Source of the DNA: Pedobacter sp. PLR
GTDB lineage: Bacteria > Bacteroidota > Bacteroidia > Sphingobacteriales > Sphingobacteriaceae
Direction of reading: 5' to 3'
Assembly: GCF_026239675.1 (NCBI RefSeq)
Contig: NZ_JAPIVQ010000002.1
Span: 62,001-126,000 of the forward strand
DNA length: 64,000 nt
Positions 35,908 through 44,010 of this stretch are shown here, in pieces. The notes beneath the pieces are model-generated. The model saw nothing but the letters and a program-made list of their open reading frames with translations. It did no database searches and was not told where the DNA came from. Each line of letters begins with the position of its first letter. Positions within the stretch are counted from its first letter, which is position 1. The position numbers were made by a program, and so were the translations under genes.

Positions 35908-36513
35908 TTGATCGAATTATGTTCCAGACCGCAATTGAAGTTTATTAAAAATAATACCAGAATTCAGGAGCAGGACGATGCTGCTTTGATTGCCCGATAT
36001 AAAATCAGCGGCGATCTGGAGTCATTGGGGCTGCTTTACAGTAAATACATGCACCTGGTTTTTGGGGTTTGCCTCAATTACCTGAAAGATGAAGAGCAGA
36101 GTAAGGATGCCGTCATGCAGATCTTCGAAGAACTGGTAGTGAAACTGAAGATCCATGAAGTACAAAACTTCAAAAGCTGGCTTCATGTGCTATCCAGGAA
36201 CTACTGTTTAATGGCCATCCGTAAAAATTCCAGGCATACAACCGTCTCTATGGAAGAGAGTTTTGTGGAAAACACGGAATTTGTGCATCTTGATATTGAT
36301 GATACAAAAGAAGAATCGCTGACAGTGATGGAACGGTGTATGGAGAAATTGCCGGAAGAGCAGCGCATCAGTGTGCAATTGTTCTATCTGGAAGAGAAGT
36401 GTTATAAAGAAGTTGCAGATCTTACCGGATATGAAATGTTGAAGGTAAAGAGCTATATCCAAAATGGAAAGCGGAACTTGAAAATTTGTATAGAAAAAAA
36501 TAGTGGTGAATAA
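35908..36513 (+). CDS. ECF-type RNA polymerase sigma factor
   Basis: A roughly 200-residue sigma-70 family protein. Region 2 lies around LESLGLLYSKYMHLVFGVCLNYLKDEEQSKDAVMQIFEEL, and region 4 around LPEEQRISVQLFYLEEKCYKEVADLTGYEMLKVKSYIQNGKRNL. There is no ATG; the start is TTG at 35908 or TTG at 35935. It overlaps the next gene by 11 bp, and both are divergent from the vWA gene. It probably recruits RNA polymerase to an envelope-related regulon and is held by the downstream membrane protein. Confidence 0.88.
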   Translation: MIELCSRPQLKFIKNNTRIQEQDDAALIARYKISGDLESLGLLYSKYMHLVFGVCLNYLKDEEQSKDAVMQIFEELVVKLKIHEVQNFKSWLHVLSRNYCLMAIRKNSRHTTVSMEESFVENTEFVHLDIDDTKEESLTVMERCMEKLPEEQRISVQLFYLEEKCYKEVADLTGYEMLKVKSYIQNGKRNLKICIEKNSGE

Positions 36514-37837
36514 CGATTGGTTAGATATAGGAGTTTTAGAAGATTATCTTGACGGTAAGCTCGACGCAAAAACCATGAACAAGGTGGAGCGGGAAGCACT
36601 GGAAGATCCCTTCGTGGCCGAAGCTTTGGCCGGACTAAGTGCCTCGCCTAAGCGCTCTTTGGCGTCGATTTCCTTACTGCAAAAGCAGTTGAAGGAGCGC
36701 GTTGCAGAACATCATGTGGCTAAGAAAACAAAGGTAATTACCTGGCAACGGCTAAGTATTGCGGCAACAGCAGCAGTATTGTTTATCTCGGTGAGTATCA
36801 TTTTCTGGATGAAAGAAGTGGCAAGGGAAAATCAACTGGCAAAACAAGGAAAAGAAATTGATATCAGTATTAAGCCTGAAAATCCGGTGCTTGCAGGACC
36901 TTCAGCTCCAACAGCGGCAGGATCAACGGCAGTCAAAGGATCAGTCGCTGATGCAGCGGTTGCAGGCGCTGCGCTGGCGAAGAACAGGCATAATCAGGCT
37001 AAACCTTCAGCTAAGGCCAAAAAAGCAGTAAGTCCTGAATCCCCTGCATCAGCAGCTGCAGTAGCTTTAGCAGGGCCGGTATTAGCGTCATCATCGGTTA
37101 TAGCAGCAGATGTGGTCGCTAAGGATGCGACTGTAGAAAAAGCATTGGAGGCAGCAAAGACCAACAGCTATGCTACAAATGCCAGGAAAAGAGCAGTGAC
37201 AAATAGCGTTGTGGTCATAGGCCCAACGCAAAGTCCCGCAGCAGCAGCGGTAATGACAGCTGAGCAAAACGCTTATGCCAGTCCGATGGCAAAATCTGTC
37301 CGTTTAAGGGGAGTACAGGTTCCGGCAATAACGGGGAAAGTAGTTTCCAGGACTGATGGGCAGCCTTTAGCTGGTGCGGAAGTAAGAATTGTTCAGGCAA
37401 GCCCTGGAATTGTGGCCGTCACTGATAGTAATGGTCAATTTAAAATTCCCGCAGATAGCTTAATGAAAGATTACACCATTGCGGTTAGTCATCCGGGCTT
37501 TGCCCCCAATAGGCTTGTTGCCCGTTTAAATGCCCCGGTAGAAGTGCTGTTAAATAAGCAAATGATGATCGGATCGGCTTTTATCCCGGTTGGTGGCTGG
37601 CAGAAGTACAACCAGTATCTTGAGGAAAATAATCGCCTGACCAAAGAGCATACGCTTGGTGCCACAGTACAGGTCAGTTTTCTGATTGGAAAAGACGGCA
37701 AGCCTTATGATTTCAAAATCCTGAGAACTCCTGGAGAGAAGTATGATAAAGAAGCCATCAGACTGATTTCAGCAGGACCTGGATGGGAGCAGCCTGTTAA
37801 TCCGGAAGGAAGAGTGCAGGTAGGGGTTAAGTTCTAA
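36503..37837 (+). CDS. Anti-sigma-like membrane protein with CarboxypepD_reg and TonB-like C-terminus
   Basis: A 444-residue single-pass protein, starting at GTG 36503. Residues 1-75 are a charged cytoplasmic domain (VLEDYLDGKLDAKTMNKVEREALEDPF), which looks like an anti-sigma N-terminus. One transmembrane helix (RLSIAATAAVLFISVSIIFWM) follows, then a long Ala-rich periplasmic linker, a CarboxypepD_reg-like domain (ITGKVVSRTDGQPLAGAEVRIV) and a C-terminal TonB_C-like domain (VQVSFLIGKDGKPYDFKILRTPGEKYDKEAIRLISAGPGW). It probably inhibits the sigma factor, whose gene it overlaps. The TonB-like tail is unusual for an anti-sigma factor. Confidence 0.8.
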   Translation: MVNNDWLDIGVLEDYLDGKLDAKTMNKVEREALEDPFVAEALAGLSASPKRSLASISLLQKQLKERVAEHHVAKKTKVITWQRLSIAATAAVLFISVSIIFWMKEVARENQLAKQGKEIDISIKPENPVLAGPSAPTAAGSTAVKGSVADAAVAGAALAKNRHNQAKPSAKAKKAVSPESPASAAAVALAGPVLASSSVIAADVVAKDATVEKALEAAKTNSYATNARKRAVTNSVVVIGPTQSPAAAAVMTAEQNAYASPMAKSVRLRGVQVPAITGKVVSRTDGQPLAGAEVRIVQASPGIVAVTDSNGQFKIPADSLMKDYTIAVSHPGFAPNRLVARLNAPVEVLLNKQMMIGSAFIPVGGWQKYNQYLEENNRLTKEHTLGATVQVSFLIGKDGKPYDFKILRTPGEKYDKEAIRLISAGPGWEQPVNPEGRVQVGVKF

Positions 37838-37861
37838 TGAGACCTGAAAAATAACAGGCAT

Positions 37862-37895
37862 AAAAAAAACCGAAACAAGCGTTTCGGTTTTTTTT
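37862..37895. terminator. Bidirectional intrinsic terminator
   Basis: Fifteen-bp stem 37862-37876 / 37881-37895 (eight A then CCGAAAC, and its complement) closed by AAGC. It separates the convergent anti-sigma-like and Pit genes. Confidence 0.92.
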
Positions 37896-37960
37896 ATGGG
37901 ATAAACTCCCGATATGATTTTTGCGATGCTGCTGATCAGCACCAATACAAATCCGATGTA

Positions 37961-38971
37961 CTAAAAGAAAAGGTGAATCACACTGTAAACAAGAGCTGCA
38001 AGCGTAGCTGATACCGGAATGGTTAATACCCATGCCCATAGCAAACTTACGGTAACACCCCAGCGTACTGCGGATACTCTTTTCAGTAAACCTACCCCAA
38101 CAATTGATCCTGTGATCGTATGCGTTGTAGATACCGGGATACCAAAATGTTCTGTGATACCTAAGGTTACGGCACCGGCAGTTTCTGCGGCTACGCCTTC
38201 AAAAGCATTCACTTTAGTGATTTTAGAACCCATTGTTTTCACAATTTTCCAGCCACCACTCATTGTTCCTAAAGCGATTGCCGCGTAACAAGAGATTGGA
38301 ATCCATTCCGGCATAGTGTCACCGGTCTTAAGGACATTTGCCGCCACCATCGCTACATAAATGATACCCATTACCTTTTGAGCATCATTACCACCATGCG
38401 TAAAACTCAGGGCAGCAGAAGAGATCAATTGTAATCTTTTGAACCATTTTTCTGCAACCGAAGGGCGTGCATTCTTGGAAATATGAAGGATGATAATAGA
38501 TATAATCACGGAGATCACCATCCCGATTACCGGAGCAAGCACAATAAAGGCCACTACTTTCAGGATAGGAGCAAGGTTAATTGCTTCCATAACACCCACA
38601 CCTAAGGTAAATGCTTTCGCCATACCGGCACCAGCAAAACCACCAATCAGGGTGTGTGAAGAGCTGGAAGGAATTCCGAACCACCAGGTAAAAAGATTCC
38701 AGGTGATGGCTGCCAGAAGGCCGGCCAGGATTACCTCCAGGGTAATGAAGTTTTCCACTACCGTTTTCGCAATTGTATTGGCTACTTTATGGTCGGTGAA
38801 ATAAAAATAGGCAGCGAAATTAAATATCGCAGCCCAGGCTACTGCCTGAAAAGGTGTTAATACTTTCGTGGATACAATGGTTGCAATAGAATTTGCTGCA
38901 TCATGAAAGCCATTGATATAATCGAAGGCAATTGCCAGGACAATTACAACGACCAATAAGGTAGTTACCAT
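37961..38971 (-). CDS. pit: Inorganic phosphate transporter, PiT family
   Basis: A 336-residue integral membrane transporter for phosphate (or metal-phosphate) driven by an ion gradient. It has the paired PHO4 signatures: N-terminal FDYINGFHDAANSIATIVSTKVL and C-terminal GIPVSTTHTITGSIVGVG, plus SFTHGGNDAQKVMGI. About ten hydrophobic helices. The DUF47 gene lies 12 bp upstream on the same strand, the usual partner. Confidence 0.95.
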   Translation of the reverse strand: MVTTLLVVVIVLAIAFDYINGFHDAANSIATIVSTKVLTPFQAVAWAAIFNFAAYFYFTDHKVANTIAKTVVENFITLEVILAGLLAAITWNLFTWWFGIPSSSSHTLIGGFAGAGMAKAFTLGVGVMEAINLAPILKVVAFIVLAPVIGMVISVIISIIILHISKNARPSVAEKWFKRLQLISSAALSFTHGGNDAQKVMGIIYVAMVAANVLKTGDTMPEWIPISCYAAIALGTMSGGWKIVKTMGSKITKVNAFEGVAAETAGAVTLGITEHFGIPVSTTHTITGSIVGVGLLKRVSAVRWGVTVSLLWAWVLTIPVSATLAALVYSVIHLFF

Positions 38972-38983
38972 TTTATTGAAGGT

Positions 38984-39625
38984 TTAAGCGTTCTTTACCA
39001 AAATAGATTCCAACACATTTGCTGCATCCTCACATTTATCTGTAGCCATTTCTAAGGTCTGTAATACCTCTTTTTGTTTGATCAGCTCTATTGCATTGGT
39101 TTCAAATTCGAATAAACGTGCAATCGCAAGGTTCGTCACATAGTCAGCTTGATTCTCTCCACTATTGATTCTCACACAAGCATCAGCAATCACGCGAATG
39201 TTTTTGAAACTTCTCAATTCTTTAATCGCATTGTTCAAATCAGTACACATTTCTACTAACAATTCTGCTAGTTTGATCATCGCATCACCAATATGAACAA
39301 TATTATAAAGCTCAATATTACTTGCAGAAGCATGAATATAATCCGCAATATCATCCACAGCACTAGCCAATGCATGGATATCTTCCCTGTCGAATGGCGT
39401 AATGAAGTTTTTGCTTAATTCTAAGAAGATCGAATGGGTAATGTCGTCTCCAACATGCTCTAAACGTTCTACCTCTTTAATGTATTCTTTTCTTTTTTCA
39501 AGATCTGTTGAACTTAACGCTAGTAATAGTGCCTCAGAAATTTTCAATACATTGCTACCTGCCTGCTCGAATAATGGCTGGAATTTTTTGTCTTTTGGCG
39601 TGAAGAACTTAAAAATGCTATTCAT
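38984..39625 (-). CDS. DUF47/PhoU-like Pit accessory protein
   Basis: A 213-residue all-helical cytosolic protein of the DUF47 (PhoU-like) family, with the pattern KKEYIKEVERLEHVGDDITHSIFLEL and FDREDIHALASAVDDIADYIHASA. The Asp/Glu-rich helices are thought to bind metal clusters and regulate Pit transporters. It is directly upstream of pit and transcribed with it. The sensor kinase gene is 146 bp further up. Confidence 0.93.
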   Translation of the reverse strand: MNSIFKFFTPKDKKFQPLFEQAGSNVLKISEALLLALSSTDLEKRKEYIKEVERLEHVGDDITHSIFLELSKNFITPFDREDIHALASAVDDIADYIHASASNIELYNIVHIGDAMIKLAELLVEMCTDLNNAIKELRSFKNIRVIADACVRINSGENQADYVTNLAIARLFEFETNAIELIKQKEVLQTLEMATDKCEDAANVLESILVKNA

Positions 39626-39771
39626 CTGTTATATTATATTTTGTTTTAATTGTCAGATGAAAACCCGCATAATGCCTTGACCATCCTACTTATAAAATAT
39701 GGTACAAAAGTATGAGTGTAATGTTAAGTTAATGTTAAGTGTTAAGATATTTTGAAAAAGCTTTGTCATTG

Positions 39772-40797
39772 TTAACCAATCTTTTGCAGGGTAAAGGCAA
39801 AAGTGGTCCCGATTTGTAAAGTGCTTCTTACCGAAATAATCTGTTGGTGTGCCTCCAAAATATGTTTAACGATGGCAAGGCCGAGTCCGGTACCACCTTC
39901 CTGTCTGGATCTGTGAGAATCTATTCTATAGAAACGTTCGAACAGGCGAGGGAGGTGTTTTTCTTCAATTCCGATCCCATCGTCGGTCACTTCGATCAGA
40001 TACTGGTCATGAAGTTCGAAAATCTTGATGGCAGTAGAGCCATTTTCCCTGCCATACTTGATAGAATTCTGAATCAGATTGATCATCACCTGACGAATCT
40101 TCTCCCTATCGGCATTTACATACGCAGGGTGCGTGTATTTATCCTTGAAGGATATCGTAATGTTCTTTTTCTTTGCCTTGTCTTCCAGGCCTTCCATCAC
40201 CTCTTTAGCCAGGAGCACAAAGTCGAACTTGGTATAATTGATCGGAATTTCTCCGGTTTCTAATTTAGAGATAGAATCCAGGTCGTTAATCAGGTAACTT
40301 AAGCGTTCTACATTGTTTTCCGCTTTTTTTAGAAACTTCTGCGCCATCTCCGGATCATCAATCAGGCAGTCCTGCAAAGTCTCTATATAACCTTGTACGG
40401 CAAATAAAGGCGTTTTAAATTCATGAGATACGTTCGATAAAAACTCTCTTCTGAACTGTTCCTGTTTTTTCAGGATATCGATTTCACGTTTTTTTGCACC
40501 TGCCCATTCCTTTACTTCCTGCTCCACATCATTGATGGGGTCGCTACTCACATATTCTCCCAATGCATCTTTTAAGTCTTTTCCCAATTTTAAATTGTGA
40601 ATCATCTTATAAATCAGCACGATTTTAGAATAGATGTATTTTTCCAGCAGGTAGTAGAATACAATGAAACTGGTGATAAAGGCCGCTCCAAAAGAAACTG
40701 CCATAAAATACCAGTCTTTTTGAAAATAGAAATTGACCAAACCTATCGATAGGCCTACTGCAAAGGCAGCAATGAGAACAAGGACGCTTAACTTCAT
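39772..40797 (-). CDS. Membrane sensor histidine kinase, PhoR-like
   Basis: A 341-residue kinase with two N-terminal transmembrane segments (LSVLVLIAAFAVGLSIGLVNFY and FMAVSFGAAFITSFIVFYYLL), no sizeable periplasmic domain, a linker helix, a HisKA domain with the phospho-His in FLSNVSHEFKTPLFAVQGY and a HATPase domain with N, G1 and G2 boxes (NLIQNSIKYG, DDGIGI, GGTGLGLAI). It resembles PhoR-type kinases and is next to a phosphate transporter, but no response regulator is adjacent. Confidence 0.92.
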   Translation of the reverse strand: MKLSVLVLIAAFAVGLSIGLVNFYFQKDWYFMAVSFGAAFITSFIVFYYLLEKYIYSKIVLIYKMIHNLKLGKDLKDALGEYVSSDPINDVEQEVKEWAGAKKREIDILKKQEQFRREFLSNVSHEFKTPLFAVQGYIETLQDCLIDDPEMAQKFLKKAENNVERLSYLINDLDSISKLETGEIPINYTKFDFVLLAKEVMEGLEDKAKKKNITISFKDKYTHPAYVNADREKIRQVMINLIQNSIKYGRENGSTAIKIFELHDQYLIEVTDDGIGIEEKHLPRLFERFYRIDSHRSRQEGGTGLGLAIVKHILEAHQQIISVRSTLQIGTTFAFTLQKIG

Positions 40798-40831
40798 GCA
40801 GGCAATTTACAATTTAGATTTAAATTACACG

Positions 40832-41479
40832 TTAAATCTTTCCTTCCCACTCTTTATAGAAATGATCCAGATAAATGAGCATAAAATCATGACGCTGAGT
40901 GGCAATTTCTTTTCCGGTATTTGTTTTCATAAGGTCTTTTAGTCTCAGAAGTTTCTCATAAAAATGATTGATCGTTGGGGCAGTAGAATTTTTATAGACT
41001 TCCTTGCTCATGTTCATATCCGGTGCAATTTCAGGGTCGTATAATACCCTGTTCTTATACCCGCCATAAGTAAAAGCACGGGCGATGCCAATAGCGCCAA
41101 TGGCATCCAGGCGGTCAGCATCCTGCACAATGTCCAGTTCTTCGGACTGGAAAGTTACCGTACCCAGACTTGCTTTATAACTTAAATTTCTGATGATTTT
41201 TTGGACATGGTCGATTTGTTCCGGGGCTAGTCCCAGTTCGGTTAAGAAATCTCCGGCCATTTGGGGACCGATTTCTTCATCGCCATCATTAAACTTCGGG
41301 TCGGCGATGTCATGCAACAGCGCGGCCATGGCCACAATCAGCTCGTCGCCTTTTTCAGTCAGGTTAATGTGCAGGGCATTCTTGTACACACGCTCAATGT
41401 GAAACCAATCATGCCCGGCTTCCGCTCCTGCTAAAGTTTTTTTAACAAATGCGATGGTCTTTTCCAGTAACGCTTCCAT
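40832..41479 (-). CDS. HD-domain phosphohydrolase
   Basis: A 215-residue protein with an HD domain. His in AGHDWFHIERVYKNA, the HD pair in MAALLHDIADPKF and Asp in DIVQDADRLDAIGAIGIARAF are the metal ligands. It resembles YedJ-like HD hydrolases that act on nucleotides or similar. The ATG at 41479 is chosen over 41500. It lies 34 bp before the kinase gene on the same strand. Confidence 0.9.
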   Translation of the reverse strand: MEALLEKTIAFVKKTLAGAEAGHDWFHIERVYKNALHINLTEKGDELIVAMAALLHDIADPKFNDGDEEIGPQMAGDFLTELGLAPEQIDHVQKIIRNLSYKASLGTVTFQSEELDIVQDADRLDAIGAIGIARAFTYGGYKNRVLYDPEIAPDMNMSKEVYKNSTAPTINHFYEKLLRLKDLMKTNTGKEIATQRHDFMLIYLDHFYKEWEGKI

Positions 41480-41540
41480 AATAATCTTGCTTTGCAGCAA
41501 AAGTATCTGAAATCAACCGGAAAAAAAATGATGTGGAGAA

Positions 41541-41801
41541 TTATCCGGAAGCTCTTAAGGCTTCAACAAATTCTGCGGGTTTAAAATAAAGTAATTGATT
41601 AGGCTTGACATCAAGGATGCTTGCGATCTGGCATAAGCGCTCTACAGTTAGTTTACTGTGGCCGAGTTCGATTTTGCTGTACGCATTTTGAGAGATGTGG
41701 AGTTTTGCGGCAAGATACTCCTGAGTCAGGGATTTGATTTTCCTGATTTTTTTGATGGTAGAGGGAATCTCTCTAACGTTAATTTCGATTTGGTCATTCA
41801 T
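41541..41801 (-). CDS. Small XRE-family HTH regulator
   Basis: An 86-residue protein that is essentially one Cro/CI-type helix-turn-helix: IRKIKSLTQEYLAAKLHISQNAYSKIELGHSKLTVERLCQIASILDV, with a short tail (QLLYFKPAEFVEALRASG). It has no ligand domain. It lies alone, with an unusual inverted-repeat region directly upstream that could be its own operator. The target genes are unknown. Confidence 0.85.
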   Translation of the reverse strand: MNDQIEINVREIPSTIKKIRKIKSLTQEYLAAKLHISQNAYSKIELGHSKLTVERLCQIASILDVKPNQLLYFKPAEFVEALRASG

Positions 41802-41811
41802 AATTTGGGAA

Positions 41812-41873
41812 GTTTAGTTTACATTTATTCTAATATATAAGCTAATATATAAATGTATAAACGTAAACTAAAC
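41812..41873. promoter_or_regulatory. Nested inverted repeats upstream of the XRE gene, candidate operator
   Basis: An 11-bp perfect inverted repeat (GTTTAGTTTAC 41812-41822 / GTAAACTAAAC 41863-41873) encloses an 8-bp one (ACATTTAT 41821-41828 / ATAAATGT 41849-41856). Inside lies a direct repeat of CTAATATATA (41830-41839 and 41842-41851). It begins 11 bp before the XRE start codon, the position expected for an autoregulatory operator. Confidence 0.6.
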
Positions 41874-41917
41874 AGGAATAGATTTAAAAAAAGAAAATAA
41901 ATCGTATTTTCTCTAAA

Positions 41918-43102
41918 CTATTCCACTATCTCCTTAGGATCTGGTCTTCTTGTTCCATCATACAACTCATATTCGAGCATACGACAATCTAGCTTCCCAT
42001 TGTAAAATTCTATTTTCTTGGTGGCTTTAAGGCCGATTTTCTTCGCAAGGTCAGGATTTCCGGTAAAAATGTATCCGAAATAACCTTTACATTCCTGTTT
42101 CATAAAATCACCTACTCTTTTATAGGTCGCTTCTAAAACCGAGTGTACACCTAAGCGTTCTCCGTATTCCGGATTGAAAACTACCACACCTTTTCCGCCT
42201 TCAGGGACTTTTGTTTCTGCGAAATCGCAAACTTCAAAAGTAATCAGGGTATCAACACCGGCAGTTTGTGCATTCTTGCGACTGATGTCAACGGCATCTT
42301 CGGAAAGATCTGTTGCAATAATCGTCAGGTCTACATTTTTAATCACCTGTTCTTTCAGAATACGGCGTTCCGCGAAGAACACTTCTTCATCATAACCAAG
42401 GATGTGCATAAAACCGTAGTTCATGCGGAACAATCCAGGGCGGCGGTTTGTGGCCAGCAAAGCTGCCTCAATAGCCAGGGTTCCGGAACCACACATCGGG
42501 TTAACGAATGGTGATTTTTGATCCCATTGCGTACTCATGATCACACCCGCGGCCAATGCTTCTAACATCGGTGCTTTTCCAGGGATTTTACGGTAACCGT
42601 GTTTGGCCAGCGTTTCTCCGGAAGTGTCCATAAAGATGTCCGCCTCACTGTCTTTCCAGTAAAGGTGCACCACTGCTTTATTGGCATCTGATCCTGAATT
42701 CGGACGAATTCCTTTTTTGTCTTTAATTCTGTCTACAATCGCATCTTTTACTTTTAGATTGGCAAAAAGTGGCGTCGTAATGGTTGGGTTATCCACATTT
42801 GAGGTCACCGAGAAGTATCCCGAGAAATCAATCAGCGATTCCCACTCCATATCCACCAGCTCCCGGTACAATTCTTCCGGGTTATTGGCTTTGAAGCTTT
42901 TTAAGCAATATAAAATCTGACTGGCACACCTCAGGTTTAAATTCAACTTGATGCATTCAGTAAGGGTTATATTTAACTCCACCCCTGTAGGGAAATCCCT
43001 AACAATAGTGTAGCCCAGGGCTTTAACCTCTTCCTGTAGATATGGCGATAATCGCTTGTTGCAGGTTAAGATAACCTTGCTTTTTGTGTGGAAAACTTGC
43101 AT
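41918..43102 (-). CDS. THUMP-domain RNA methyltransferase (RlmL/TrmN-like)
   Basis: A 394-residue SAM-dependent methyltransferase. An N-terminal THUMP-type RNA-binding region (YLQEEVKALGYTIV...) is followed by a Rossmann methyltransferase core. PMCGSGTLAIEAALLATN is the SAM-binding motif and NPEYGERLG the NPPY-type catalytic motif (an NPEY variant). This matches proteins annotated as 23S rRNA m2G2445-type methyltransferases, though tRNA targets are possible. ATG 43102 is chosen over 43198. Confidence 0.9.
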   Translation of the reverse strand: MQVFHTKSKVILTCNKRLSPYLQEEVKALGYTIVRDFPTGVELNITLTECIKLNLNLRCASQILYCLKSFKANNPEELYRELVDMEWESLIDFSGYFSVTSNVDNPTITTPLFANLKVKDAIVDRIKDKKGIRPNSGSDANKAVVHLYWKDSEADIFMDTSGETLAKHGYRKIPGKAPMLEALAAGVIMSTQWDQKSPFVNPMCGSGTLAIEAALLATNRRPGLFRMNYGFMHILGYDEEVFFAERRILKEQVIKNVDLTIIATDLSEDAVDISRKNAQTAGVDTLITFEVCDFAETKVPEGGKGVVVFNPEYGERLGVHSVLEATYKRVGDFMKQECKGYFGYIFTGNPDLAKKIGLKATKKIEFYNGKLDCRMLEYELYDGTRRPDPKEIVE

Positions 43103-43174
43103 AATATATTGTGCGAAGTTATCAATAAAAATATAGAGATTTGAACTTTGTACGAGAATAAAATAGTAATTGTT

Positions 43175-43540
43175 ATGGAAATAAAAGGAAAAGTGCATGA
43201 AATTGGTGCATTACAACAGGTGAGTGAGACTTTTAAGAAACGTGACCTGATTATAGAATACGCAGAAAATCCTACTTATCCAGAGTACATCAGATTTGAA
43301 GCTTTACAAGATAAAACAGCTTTATTCGATAGCCTGAAAACTGGTGATGATGTGGAAGTTTCTTTTAACTTACGCGGTCGTCCATGGACTGATAAAACAG
43401 GGAAAACATCATATTTCAATAGTCTGGTCGTATGGCGTATCAATGCCTTGACTCCGGGAGCAGCAGCAGCAACACCAGCTTACGCTCCGCCAGCAGATTT
43501 GAACAATGCTCCAGGTGAGGAAGACGATCTTCCTTTCTAA
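43175..43540 (+). CDS. DUF3127 OB-fold protein with SSB-like acidic tip
   Basis: A 121-residue protein. The first 90 residues fit DUF3127, a predicted single-strand nucleic-acid-binding OB fold (MEIKGKVHEIGALQQVSETFKKRDLIIEY...VSFNLRGRPWTD...TSYFNSLVVWRI). A Pro/Ala-rich linker leads to the C-terminus GEEDDLPF, which closely resembles the DDDIPF tip of SSB that recruits repair and replication proteins. It may bind ssDNA or RNA; the role is inferred. It is divergent from the RNA methyltransferase and followed by a strong terminator. Confidence 0.85.
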   Translation: MEIKGKVHEIGALQQVSETFKKRDLIIEYAENPTYPEYIRFEALQDKTALFDSLKTGDDVEVSFNLRGRPWTDKTGKTSYFNSLVVWRINALTPGAAAATPAYAPPADLNNAPGEEDDLPF

Positions 43541-43574
43541 AGATCTTTTTTAAACGATAGACAAATTGACCACG

Positions 43575-43608
43575 AGCCTGTCCGATCATTCGGACAGGCT
43601 TTATTTTT
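43575..43608 (+). terminator. Intrinsic terminator of the DUF3127 gene
   Basis: Perfect 11-bp stem 43575-43585 / 43590-43600 (AGCCTGTCCGA/TCGGACAGGCT) with loop TCAT, followed by a T-rich run. Confidence 0.93.
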
Positions 43609-43698
43609 TTGCCGTTTTTTTAGCGGACTCCCGGTTCCCTTTCAATGGCCCTCAGGTTTTCTTTAATCTATCTTCGGAATCCCTCAGTCTGCTATGCA

Positions 43699-43815
43699 GT
43701 AGCAGGTTGCCGAAGGATTGTCGGAGAGGTGCTGAAGACCTGAAGAAGGGTTTGCCTCCGGCAAGCCTCCCTTACTCCTGAGTAATTCTCCGACAATCCT
43801 TCGGCAACCTGCTAC
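43699..43815. repeat. 117-bp element with perfect 29-bp inverted arms (REP/MITE-like)
   Basis: The arms at 43699-43727 and 43787-43815 are exact reverse complements over 29 bases. The left arm begins GTAG, and the right ends CTAC. The 59-bp centre folds into a further GC-rich hairpin with TCCG loop (43746-43772). It may be a BIME-type pair of REP sequences or a MITE. No second copy was noticed in the window. Confidence 0.7.
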
Positions 43816-43990
43816 ACGATACTATTCCCGTACATTTTCTCCGGGTTTCCTCCTGTTTCTCTGATTACGTTATTTAGTCTCAAAATCATATTCCACATTA
43901 AAAGCAATAAACAGACTTTAGGCATCGTAATTTAGGCGCAATCAGCGTGTTAAAAAGTGTTAAATAAGCGGGTTTGTGCCCGACCTTAGC

Positions 43991-43998
43991 TATTTTTG
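43991..43998 (+). promoter_or_regulatory. -7 promoter element TATTTTTG of the two-component operon
   Basis: TAnnTTTG, 12 bases before ATG 44011. A TTTG at 43973-43976 is too close (14 bases) to be an ideal -33 box. Confidence 0.4.
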
Positions 43999-44010
43999 AG
44001 CTATCACATA

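Larger units (their letters stand above)
43541..44010 (+). other. 470-bp intergenic region with a terminator and a long inverted repeat
   Basis: Contains no convincing gene. It holds the DUF3127 terminator (43575-43608), a 117-bp inverted-repeat element (43699-43815), and near the end a -7 box TATTTTTG (43991-43998) 12 bases before the kinase ATG. Frames that cross the inverted repeat look random. Confidence 0.7.

Noticed and set aside
41541-41873. XRE gene as an antitoxin of a toxin-antitoxin pair
   Set aside because: No small toxin gene is adjacent on either side; only the regulator and repeats are present.
43566-43781. Frame across the terminator and inverted-repeat element
   Set aside because: It crosses a terminator and the structured repeat; composition follows the repeat, not a protein.
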